A stretch of DNA of 18,367 nucleotides, from positions 1-18,367 of the forward strand of contig CALWWS010000205.1 in the NCBI GenBank assembly GCA_944385305.1, given 5' to 3'. The stretch comes from an uncultured Oscillospiraceae bacterium (lineage in GTDB: Bacteria > Bacillota > Clostridia > Oscillospirales > Oscillospiraceae). A model generated the notes under the pieces. The model saw only the letters and a program-made list of their open reading frames with translations. It was not told where the DNA came from and did no database searches. The position numbers and the translations under genes were made by a program. Shown in pieces: positions 6,686-12,776 of this stretch (position 1 is its first letter; each line of letters begins with the position of its first letter).

Positions 6686-8713
6686 ATGCCCCACATTCAG
6701 CAGCTCGACCCCCATGTGGCCGACCTCATTGCCGCCGGCGAGGTGGTGGAGCGGCCGGCCAGCGTGGTCAAGGAGCTTATGGAAAACGCCATTGACGCCG
6801 GCGCCTCTGCTCTGACGGTGGAGATTCAGCACGGTGGCATGACCCTCATCCGGGTGACCGACAACGGCTGCGGCATTGCCGCCGGGGAGGCACAGACCGC
6901 CTTCCTCCGCCACGCCACCAGCAAAATCCGCAGCGAGTACGACCTGGAGGCCATCGGCACCCTGGGCTTCCGGGGGGAGGCCCTGGCCGCCATCGCCGCC
7001 GTCTCCCGGGTGGAGCTGTTCACCCGCACCGGAGAGGAGGAGCTGGGCATCGCCCTGTCCCTGGAGGGGGGCGAGGTCACCGGCCGGGAGGAGGCGGGCT
7101 GCCCCCAGGGCACCACCCTGGTGGTGCGGGATCTCTTCTATAACACCCCCGCCCGGCTGAAATTTATGAAGAAGGACGCCGCCGAGGGGGCGGCCTGCTT
7201 TGCCATGGTGCAGCGGGTGGCCCTGTCCAACCCCCAGGTGTCTGTGCGCTTTCTCCGGGACGGCCGGCAGGAGCTGCACACCCCCGGGGACGGGGCGCTC
7301 CGCTCCGCCGTCTACGCCGTGCTGGGCCGGGAGATCGCCCTGGGCCTGCTGCCCGTGCAGGGCACCGGGGAGGAGATGGAGGTGTCCGGCTTTACCAGCC
7401 TGCCCGCCTGCTGCCGGGGCACCCGGGGATACCAGCACTTTTTCGTCAATGGCCGGTATGTGAAAAGCCGCACCATGACCGCCGCCCTGGAGGAGGCCTA
7501 CGCCAACCAGAAGATGGTGGGCAAATTCCCCAGCTGCGTGCTCCATCTGCGCACAAAGCTGAACGCGGTGGACGTGAACGTCCACCCCACCAAGCAGGAG
7601 GTCAAGTTTGGCAGCGATAAAAAGGTATTCGACACAGTGTACTGCGCCGTGCGCGCCGCCCTGGAGGGGAATTTCACCCATCCGGGGGCACTGTCCTCCC
7701 GGGAGGGCGGGGAGAAGCGGAGCGCGGCCGCCCCCCAGTCCCGTCCTGCCGCTCCCCGGCCCTCCAACGCCGGGGAGCTGTCTGCCGCCCTCCTGCCCCT
7801 GGGGGATTTCACCGCCCCCCGGGCGCGGCGGAGCACCCCCGCCCCCTGGGCCCGCACCCTGCGGCGGGAGGCCGCCGACGCCAGGCAGGCGGGCCGTCTG
7901 ACCCGGGAGCGGTGGGAGCACACCCCCGGCCCCGCCCAGGCCCCGGCGGAGGAGGTTCCGGCCCAGCCCCGGGCGGCCGCGCCGGAGCAGCCCCCCGCCC
8001 AATCCGCCCTCCTTTCGGAGGAGGCCGGTCCGCGGTCCGCGGAGCATTCCCCCGGTGAGGACCGGCCCGCCCAGGCCCAGCCCGCGCCCTCCCAATCCGG
8101 GGATACCCCGCCCGCCCAGCCGGAAACCCTCACGCCCCAGCCGGAGATCCCCCCCTGGCGTTTGGCAGGCCAGGTGCTGGACACCTATATTATTGTGGAG
8201 CAGGGCGACAAGGTGCTGCTCATCGACAAGCACGCCGCCCACGAGCGGATGCACTTCGACCGCCTCAAGGCGGGGGACTATGCCCCCATGGTGCAGCAGC
8301 TGCTCACCCCCCTGGTCTTTACCCCGCCCGCTGAGGAGGGGGCAGCCCTGCTGGATCATCTGGAGCTGCTTGCCCGCTTTGGCTTTGAGGTGTCGGATTT
8401 TGGCGGCGGCGCCATCGCGGTGCGCACCGCCCCGGACGACGTGGGCGCCGGGGAGATTCCCGACACCCTGTGCCAGCTGGCCGCTCAGCTCCTCTCCACC
8501 GGCCGGGCCGACCCGGAGCAGGCCAGGGACGCCCTGCTGCACACCATGGCCTGCAAGTCCGCCATCAAGGGGGGACAGAAGAACTCCCCCCAGGAGCTGG
8601 AGCGGGTGGCCCAGGCTGTTATGAGCGGTCAGGTGAAATACTGTCCCCACGGCCGCCCGGTGGCCATCGAACTCACCCGGGCCCAGCTGGAAAAGCGCTT
8701 CGGCCGGGCGTAA
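6686..8713 (+). CDS. mutL: DNA mismatch repair protein MutL (endonuclease type)
   Basis: MutL links mismatch recognition to strand incision. The 675-residue protein has the GHKL ATPase N-domain: ELMENAIDAGA with catalytic E30 and N34, VTDNGCGI, RHATSKI, TLGFRGEAL, FYNTPAR and DVNVHPTKQEV. A linker at about 335-490 is rich in Pro, Ala, Glu and Arg and has low complexity. The C-terminal domain bears the metal-dependent nicking motifs of MutH-less bacteria: DKHAAHERMHFD (514-525, against the usual DQHAxxERxxYE), ACKSAIKGG and CPHGRP. E. coli-type MutL lacks these. ATG start with AAGAAGG upstream. The closing D of motif 1 (525) replaces the usual E, and Q to K at 515 is also unusual; the remaining metal ligands look intact. 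It ends 47 bases before the hfq -10 box. Confidence 0.97.
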   Translation: MPHIQQLDPHVADLIAAGEVVERPASVVKELMENAIDAGASALTVEIQHGGMTLIRVTDNGCGIAAGEAQTAFLRHATSKIRSEYDLEAIGTLGFRGEALAAIAAVSRVELFTRTGEEELGIALSLEGGEVTGREEAGCPQGTTLVVRDLFYNTPARLKFMKKDAAEGAACFAMVQRVALSNPQVSVRFLRDGRQELHTPGDGALRSAVYAVLGREIALGLLPVQGTGEEMEVSGFTSLPACCRGTRGYQHFFVNGRYVKSRTMTAALEEAYANQKMVGKFPSCVLHLRTKLNAVDVNVHPTKQEVKFGSDKKVFDTVYCAVRAALEGNFTHPGALSSREGGEKRSAAAPQSRPAAPRPSNAGELSAALLPLGDFTAPRARRSTPAPWARTLRREAADARQAGRLTRERWEHTPGPAQAPAEEVPAQPRAAAPEQPPAQSALLSEEAGPRSAEHSPGEDRPAQAQPAPSQSGDTPPAQPETLTPQPEIPPWRLAGQVLDTYIIVEQGDKVLLIDKHAAHERMHFDRLKAGDYAPMVQQLLTPLVFTPPAEEGAALLDHLELLARFGFEVSDFGGGAIAVRTAPDDVGAGEIPDTLCQLAAQLLSTGRADPEQARDALLHTMACKSAIKGGQKNSPQELERVAQAVMSGQVKYCPHGRPVAIELTRAQLEKRFGRA

Positions 8714-8735
8714 TTTTCGACGGTTCCCCGCCGAT

Positions 8736-8766
8736 TCGACACAATATCCTGCTTTTTTGGTATAAT
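8736..8766 (+). promoter_or_regulatory. Promoter for hfq (extended -10)
   Basis: TATAAT at 8761-8766 is preceded by TG and one base (TGgTATAAT), an extended -10. The best -35 candidate, TCGACA at 8736-8741, is 19 bases away, which is long; the extended -10 may compensate. Expected start is near 8773, about 32 bases before the hfq ATG. No clear terminator separates mutL from it, so read-through from mutL is likely as well. Confidence 0.75.
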
Positions 8767-8804
8767 ATGGATGCATTCCAACAGACAGAAGGAGTGTATC
8801 CCAT

Positions 8805-9041
8805 ATGCAAAAGAGCGTCAATTTACAGGATCTGTTCCTCCTCCGGGCCCGGAAGAGCCGGGCCAACGTGACCATGTTTCTCATGAACGGCTACCAGCTG
8901 CGGGGACAGATCACCGGCTTTGACCCCTTTGTAGTGGTACTCACCACCGAGGGCAAGCAGCAGGTTATCTACAAGCACGCCATCTCCACCATTACGCCCG
9001 AGCGCCCCATCTCCCTGGAGGAGGAGGTGCCCGCGCCCTGA
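8805..9041 (+). CDS. hfq: RNA chaperone Hfq
   Basis: This is a 78-residue Sm-like protein that forms hexameric rings and binds small RNAs and A-rich mRNA. Q8 in NLQDLF, the Sm1 stretch [21 protein letters not shown] and the Sm2 signature YKHAIS (Y56, K57, H58) are present, as is the GKQQVIYKH block typical of Gram-positive Hfq. Rim positions 16, 17 and 19 read R, K, R, so basic character is kept. A short acidic tail (LEEEVPAP) follows the fold. ATG start 10 bases after AAGGAG. It has its own promoter and is followed 22 bases later by an HlyD-like gene. In many Clostridia miaA sits between mutL and hfq; here the 91 bases between them hold only the promoter. Confidence 0.96.
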   Translation: MQKSVNLQDLFLLRARKSRANVTMFLMNGYQLRGQITGFDPFVVVLTTEGKQQVIYKHAISTITPERPISLEEEVPAP

Positions 9042-9063
9042 GACAAAGAGGATAGGTACATCT

Positions 9064-10347
9064 ATGAAGCAGGGAACCCTGGTCAACAAAATTGTCATGC
9101 TGGTGCTGCTGGGAGCGGTGGTTATCTACCTGGCTGTCTCCGCGTGGAACAGCCTCTCCGACCCCTTTTCCACCGCCCTGTCCTACGCCTACACCACCGA
9201 TGAGAGCATGGAGGTCACCGGCTTTCTGGTGCGGGAGGAGCAGGTAATCGCCGGCCAGGGAGGAATTGTGGATCTGCTCCCCTCGGAGGGGGAGAAGGTG
9301 GCCTTGGGTGAGACGGTGGCCCTGGTGTACCAGAGCACGGACGCTTTGGAGCGCCGGCAGGAGCTGCGCGCCCTGGAGCTGGAGAAGGAGCAGCTGCAGT
9401 ACGCCCTGCAGCGCTCGGACGGCGGGGGAGACACCACCCAGCTCAGCCAGCAGATTCTGGACGCCATTGTGGAGCTGCGCGCCTGCGTGGCCCAGGGGGA
9501 TCTCACCGACCTGGAGAGCCAGACCATGGATTTGAAGAGCCTGGTGTACAAGCGCAGCTATACCTTCAGCGGGGAGGACACCGCCGCCGCCATTCAGTCC
9601 TCCATCCAATCGGTGGAGACCCAGATTCAGGCCCTCAACACCCAGTCCGCCCAGGACACCAGCCAGGTGCGGGCCCAGGTGTCCGGCATCTTCTCCGGGC
9701 TGGTGGACGGATATGAGAGCCTGCTCACCCCCGACACCCTGGCCCAGCTCACCCCCTCCGCCCTGGACAGCCTGGCTGACCGGGACGTGACTGTGGAGGA
9801 GGGCAGCTGGCTGGGCAAGCTCATCACCAGCCCCACCTGGTATTTTGTCTGTCCCATGTCCGAGGAGGACGCCCAGCGTCTGTCGGTGGGAGGCACCATC
9901 ACCGTGCGCTTCTCCCGGGACTGGTCGGGAGAGGTGGACATGCAGGTGGAATCGGTGAGCGAGCCGGAGAACGGAAGGGTAAGCGTGCTGCTCTCCACCG
10001 ACCGGTACCTGTCCGACATCACCCTGCTGCGCCGTCAGACGGTGGATCTGGTGTTTGAGACCCTGTCGGGCATCCGGGTGCCCAAGGCGGCGCTGCGGGT
10101 ACTCACCCAGACTACCACCGACCCGGACACCGGGGAGGAGGTCTCCCAGCAGGTCACCGGGGTGTACGCCCTGGTGGGCGCCCAGGCGGAATTCAAGCCG
10201 GTGGAGGTGCTGGAGCAGCAGGACGATTACTGTCTGGTGGTCCCGGCCGAAACCCAAACGGAATCCCAGGCCAAAAAGGCCCTGCGGGCCGGGGATGAGA
10301 TCATTGTCACCGCCCGGGATCTCTTTGACGGAAAGGTTGTCCGATAA
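9064..10347 (+). CDS. HlyD-like membrane adaptor protein
   Basis: The 427 residues have one N-terminal membrane segment (about 10-28, IVMLVLLGAVVIYLAVSAW) and a short extracytoplasmic anchor. A half-lipoyl (barrel-sandwich) stretch at about 50-90 contains GFLVREEQVI and GEKVALGETVALVY. Coiled-coil-prone segments lie at about 90-118 and 160-205. A C-terminal beta-barrel-like region (about 255-425) contains IRVPKAALRV and LRAGDEIIVTARDLF. The architecture is that of HlyD/RND-type membrane-fusion adaptors, but no ABC or RND partner is nearby. It sits between hfq and yggS-sepF-divIVA, 24 bases before yggS. A role at the cell envelope near the division genes is a guess from position. Ribosome site AGAGGATAGG precedes the ATG. 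Confidence 0.75.
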   Translation: MKQGTLVNKIVMLVLLGAVVIYLAVSAWNSLSDPFSTALSYAYTTDESMEVTGFLVREEQVIAGQGGIVDLLPSEGEKVALGETVALVYQSTDALERRQELRALELEKEQLQYALQRSDGGGDTTQLSQQILDAIVELRACVAQGDLTDLESQTMDLKSLVYKRSYTFSGEDTAAAIQSSIQSVETQIQALNTQSAQDTSQVRAQVSGIFSGLVDGYESLLTPDTLAQLTPSALDSLADRDVTVEEGSWLGKLITSPTWYFVCPMSEEDAQRLSVGGTITVRFSRDWSGEVDMQVESVSEPENGRVSVLLSTDRYLSDITLLRRQTVDLVFETLSGIRVPKAALRVLTQTTTDPDTGEEVSQQVTGVYALVGAQAEFKPVEVLEQQDDYCLVVPAETQTESQAKKALRAGDEIIVTARDLFDGKVVR

Positions 10348-10371
10348 CGGGCAGTTGACGGAGGTGTTCCC

Positions 10372-11085
10372 ATGTCTTTGGCAGAAAACATCCAAATGGT
10401 AAAGGAAAAAATCGCCCGGGCCGCCCTGGAGGCGGGGCGGGCGCCGGAGGAGATCACCCTGGTGGCGGCTACCAAGGTGCAGAGCTCCCAGACTATCCGA
10501 GAGGCCATTGCCGCCGGGATTACCGTGTGCGGGGAGAACCGGGTGCAGGAAATGACCGCCCACCTGGACGACGATGCCTACGCCGGCGCCAGGCTTCACT
10601 TCATCGGCCACCTGCAGACCAACAAGGTGCGCCAGGTGGTGGGCAGGGTGGACATGATCGAGTCGGTGGACTCCCCCCGCCTGCTGCAGGCCATTGAGGC
10701 CCAGGCGGACAAGCTGCGCCTGGTGCAGGATATCCTGCTGGAGGTGAACGTGGGAGGTGAGGCGTCCAAGAGCGGGATCTCCCCCGAAGAGCTACCCCAG
10801 CTGGCCGCCCAGGCGGCCGCGCTGCCCCACATCCGCCTGCGGGGGCTGATGGCCATCCCCCCGGCAGCCTGCAATCCTGGGGATAACCGGAAGTTTTTTG
10901 CCCAAATGCGTCACCTTTTTGTTGACATAAGAACAACTATGCAGGATAATAGGGCATGTGTAGACTGTCTCTCCATGGGTATGAGCGGCGACTTTGAGGA
11001 TGCCGTGCGGGAGGGCGCCACCCTGGTGCGGGTGGGCACTGCCCTGTTCGGCCCCCGTCCCCCCATGTCCCCAGGCAGACCATAA
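10372..11085 (+). CDS. yggS: YggS-family pyridoxal phosphate homeostasis protein
   Basis: This 237-residue single-domain PLP-binding TIM-barrel protein (PLPBP, YlmE in Bacillus) buffers free PLP and has no known enzyme activity. The PLP lysine is K35 in AATKVQ. Other family blocks are GENRVQE, HFIGHLQTNK, SVDS, EVNVGGEASKSG, LRGLMAIPP, LSMGMSGDFEDA and GATLVRVGTALFG. Start ATG at 10372 with GGAGG upstream. It lies directly before sepF, as ylmE does in Bacillus. Bases 10880-10960, encoding roughly residues 170-196, are visibly richer in A+T than the rest and contain a consensus promoter. The encoded stretch (KFFAQMRHLFVDIRTTMQDN) replaces a region that varies in the family, so the fold should tolerate it. 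Confidence 0.94.
   Translation: MSLAENIQMVKEKIARAALEAGRAPEEITLVAATKVQSSQTIREAIAAGITVCGENRVQEMTAHLDDDAYAGARLHFIGHLQTNKVRQVVGRVDMIESVDSPRLLQAIEAQADKLRLVQDILLEVNVGGEASKSGISPEELPQLAAQAAALPHIRLRGLMAIPPAACNPGDNRKFFAQMRHLFVDIRTTMQDNRACVDCLSMGMSGDFEDAVREGATLVRVGTALFGPRPPMSPGRP
10922..10950 (+). promoter_or_regulatory. Promoter inside yggS, likely serving sepF-divIVA
   Basis: TTGACA (10922-10927), exactly 17 bases, then GATAAT (10945-10950), in an A+T-rich patch of an otherwise GC-rich gene. Expected start is near 10957, about 150 bases before the sepF ATG. A T-rich run (TTTTTG) sits just upstream of the -35. Confidence 0.75.
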
Positions 11086-11109
11086 CAAAAATTCGGAGGT
11101 AGACCGAAC

Positions 11110-11592
11110 ATGGGATTTTTAGATGAGATCAGGCGCCTGGCCCGCCCCTACGAGGACGAGGAGGACGATACCGAGGAGTTTGACGACTTTGAGCCCGCTC
11201 CCCGCAGCGAGCGGTCCGAACGGCGGGAGCGCCCCGCACGGCAGGAAAATACCGGCAGCATCTATCCGGCCGAGACCGAGCGGCGGAGCAACAAGGTAGT
11301 CAACATCCACACCACCACCCAGCTGCAGGTGGTGCTGGTCAAGCCCGAGCGGTTTGACAACGCCTCGGAGATTGCCGACCACCTGCGGGAGAAGCGCACC
11401 GTGGTGCTCAATCTGGAGTCCACCAACAAGGATGTGGCCCGCCGCCTGCTGGACTTCCTGTCCGGCGTGGCCTACGCCAACGAGGGTAAGATTAAGAAGG
11501 TGGCTATCTCCACCTACATTATCACCCCCTTCAATGTGGATATTCTGGGCGATCTGATCGACGAGCTGGAGAACAACGGCCTGTATCTTTAA
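11110..11592 (+). CDS. sepF: Cell division protein SepF
   Basis: SepF ties FtsZ filaments to the membrane and organises the septum. The 160 residues start with the expected amphipathic membrane-targeting helix (MGFLDEIRRLARP). An acidic then basic disordered linker follows (about 14-60). The SepF globular domain is at about 62-157, with LREKRTVVLNLE, ARRLLDFLSGVAYA and the TYIITPFNVDI strand. ATG start 8 bases after GGAGGT. It lies between yggS and divIVA. In Bacillus, ylmG and ylmH separate sepF from divIVA; here the next gene starts 28 bases later and is divIVA itself. Likely transcribed both from the upstream operon and from the promoter inside yggS. Confidence 0.95.
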   Translation: MGFLDEIRRLARPYEDEEDDTEEFDDFEPAPRSERSERRERPARQENTGSIYPAETERRSNKVVNIHTTTQLQVVLVKPERFDNASEIADHLREKRTVVLNLESTNKDVARRLLDFLSGVAYANEGKIKKVAISTYIITPFNVDILGDLIDELENNGLYL

Positions 11593-11619
11593 TCCGGCCG
11601 CACAGAGGAGAGAGTACAT

Positions 11620-12375
11620 ATGCTGACACCTCAGGAAGTCTCGGAGCACGCCTTTGCCAAGGCGTCCTTTGGCGGATACAACATGGCCATGGTGGATGAG
11701 TTTCTGGACGTACTGACGGCGGATTATACCACCCTGTACAAGGAGAACGCCACCCTGAAGGCCAAGATGAAGGTGCTGGTGGAGAAGGTGGAGGAGTACC
11801 GCTCCACCGAGGACGCCATGCGCAAGGCCCTGCTCACCGCCCAGAAGATGGCCGACGAGATGGTGGCTCAGGCCGAGCAGAAGAAGGCCGAGCTGCTGCG
11901 CCAGGCGGAGGCGGATGCCAAGGCCCGCATGGAGGAGCTGCGCCACCAGGTGGACAGCGAGCAGCTGCGCCTCACCGCGGCCCAGAACGCCACCACCGCC
12001 TATGTGGCCAAGCTCAAGGAGCTCTACCAGCACGAGATGGACTACCTTAATGGCCTCTCCCAGCTCACCGCTCCCGCCCCCGCCGCCCCCGACCCGGTGA
12101 CCTCCGCCGCCCAGGACATCCAGGCCTCTATGGACAAGCTCACCCAGGAGGAGAGCGCCCCGGAGGAGGACCTGGAGGACACCCTGGATCTGGGGGATAA
12201 GACGGGCCAGCAGCCCGCCCCGGAGAAGGACGGGGGGCTGTACGCCGAGCTGATGGACCTCTCCCGCCGCGCCCCCAACGAGGAGGACGAGGACGAGGAG
12301 GAAGCCGACCAGGAGCCCACCCGCCGCATCGACTTTGAGCACCTCCAGTTCGGCAAGGACTACGAAATCAAATAA
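11620..12375 (+). CDS. divIVA: DivIVA-family cell polarity/division protein
   Basis: DivIVA proteins bind negatively curved membrane at poles and septa and recruit partners. The 251-residue protein has the N-terminal membrane-binding domain with F17 in FAKASFGGYNMAMVDEFLD. F17 is the residue that inserts into the membrane in Bacillus; the usual R18 is glycine here. A long coiled coil spans about 30-145, rich in A, E, K, Q and M with few breaks. The C-terminal third (about 148-251) is acidic and Pro/Ala-rich and ends in a conserved-looking tail (DFEHLQFGKDYEIK). ATG start with AGAGGAGAG upstream. It is the last gene of the yggS-sepF-divIVA stretch and ends 6 bases before the ileS -35 box. Confidence 0.93.
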   Translation: MLTPQEVSEHAFAKASFGGYNMAMVDEFLDVLTADYTTLYKENATLKAKMKVLVEKVEEYRSTEDAMRKALLTAQKMADEMVAQAEQKKAELLRQAEADAKARMEELRHQVDSEQLRLTAAQNATTAYVAKLKELYQHEMDYLNGLSQLTAPAPAAPDPVTSAAQDIQASMDKLTQEESAPEEDLEDTLDLGDKTGQQPAPEKDGGLYAELMDLSRRAPNEEDEDEEEADQEPTRRIDFEHLQFGKDYEIK

Positions 12376-12381
12376 AACCGC

Positions 12382-12410
12382 TTGACAGATCGGTTTGGAA
12401 CAGGTAAGAT
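12382..12410 (+). promoter_or_regulatory. Sigma-A promoter for ileS and its T-box leader
   Basis: TTGACA (12382-12387), 17 bases, TAAGAT (12405-12410). Expected start is near 12417. The -10 box lies inside the 5' arm of the divIVA terminator hairpin. This gives a leader of about 360 bases before the ileS ATG. Confidence 0.9.
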
Positions 12411-12453
12411 ACTCGAAGATGCGCCCCGGGCGCGTCTTCGGGTTATCTTTTTT
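12406..12453 (+). terminator. Intrinsic terminator of the sepF-divIVA transcript, overlapping the ileS promoter
   Basis: The core hairpin pairs 12412-12425 with 12429-12442 (14 pairs, two G-T, loop ccg). It extends through one bulged T to 12408-12411 with 12444-12447 (GATA/TATC), about 18 pairs in all. TTTTTT at 12448-12453 follows directly. A transcript started at the embedded ileS promoter (near 12417) would lack the lower 5' arm. Confidence 0.85.
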
Positions 12454-12454
12454 G

Positions 12455-12693
12455 GTAAAACGCCTGGATGAGGAGGAGTACCGCCCCCACCCCCGCCCAG
12501 AGAGCCGCCGTTTGGTGCAAGGCGGCCGGGGCCGGACGGGAAAATCACCTCGGAGCGTCCCGCTGAACACACAGTAGGCGGGTACGGGTCGCGCCGTTAT
12601 CCGCGCCGAGCGGCCGCCCTCCGGCGGCAAGAAGAGTGGTACCGCAGAGGTTTGCGCCTTTGTCTCTTTGTACAAGAGACAAGGGCGCTTTTT
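12455..12693 (+). ncRNA. Isoleucine T-box leader (riboswitch) of ileS
   Basis: The leader senses uncharged tRNA-Ile and controls ileS. In order: the Stem I base with GATGAGGAGGAGTA (12468-12480); the distal Stem I hairpin with AGAGAGCC, loop TTTGGTGCAA (12511-12520) and paired GCCGCC/GGCGGC; the specifier ATC at 12544-12546 (AAAATCACCTCGGAGC), an Ile codon matching the downstream gene; AGTAGGCGGG and a CGGGTCGCGCCGTTA block of the Stem II/IIAB region; and the T-box AGAGTGGTACCGC (12633-12645), in which TGGT (12637-12640) complements an ACCA tRNA end. The AAGAG before it can pair with CTCTT in the terminator's 5' arm (12664-12668), giving the antiterminator alternative; I did not resolve the full fold. 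Extent is approximate. Confidence 0.93.
12654..12693 (+). terminator. T-box-controlled terminator before ileS
   Basis: A 15-pair stem (12654-12668 with 12674-12688, one G-T pair) has the loop TGTAC and is followed by TTTTT. Its 5' arm overlaps bases able to join the T-box antiterminator. It should form when tRNA-Ile is charged, stopping transcription before ileS. Confidence 0.92.
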
Positions 12694-12776
12694 GCTGTGC
12701 CCGCCCCGGAGCGCCGGTTTTTCTCTTTTGTCTGTATCGCTGATGATATATCTTATTTCTAGGAGGAACGCTGTCC

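Noticed and set aside
8715..8735. Possible terminator after mutL (TCGACGG/CCGCCGA)
   Set aside because: Seven imperfect pairs and no T-run; read-through into hfq looks likely.
6662..8884. 740-codon antisense frame over mutL, and a 727-codon one at 13962-16145 over ileS/lspA
   Set aside because: Same composition effect. They lie opposite conserved genes and have no family features.
8992..10611. 539-codon antisense frame over the HlyD-like gene
   Set aside because: The sense frame has a membrane segment, lipoyl-like pattern, ribosome site and operon spacing; the antisense frame has none.
12468..12480. AGGAGGAG resembling a ribosome site
   Set aside because: It is part of the T-box Stem I base, and no gene begins after it.
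12395..12577. Small plus-strand frame (60 codons) in the leader of ileS
   Set aside because: It lies wholly in the terminator and T-box structure, has no ribosome site, and is explained by the RNA.
12706..12722. Second hairpin after the T-box terminator (CCGG-AGCG-CCGG followed by TTTTT)
   Set aside because: Only four pairs; too weak to call a terminator, although the T-run is suggestive.
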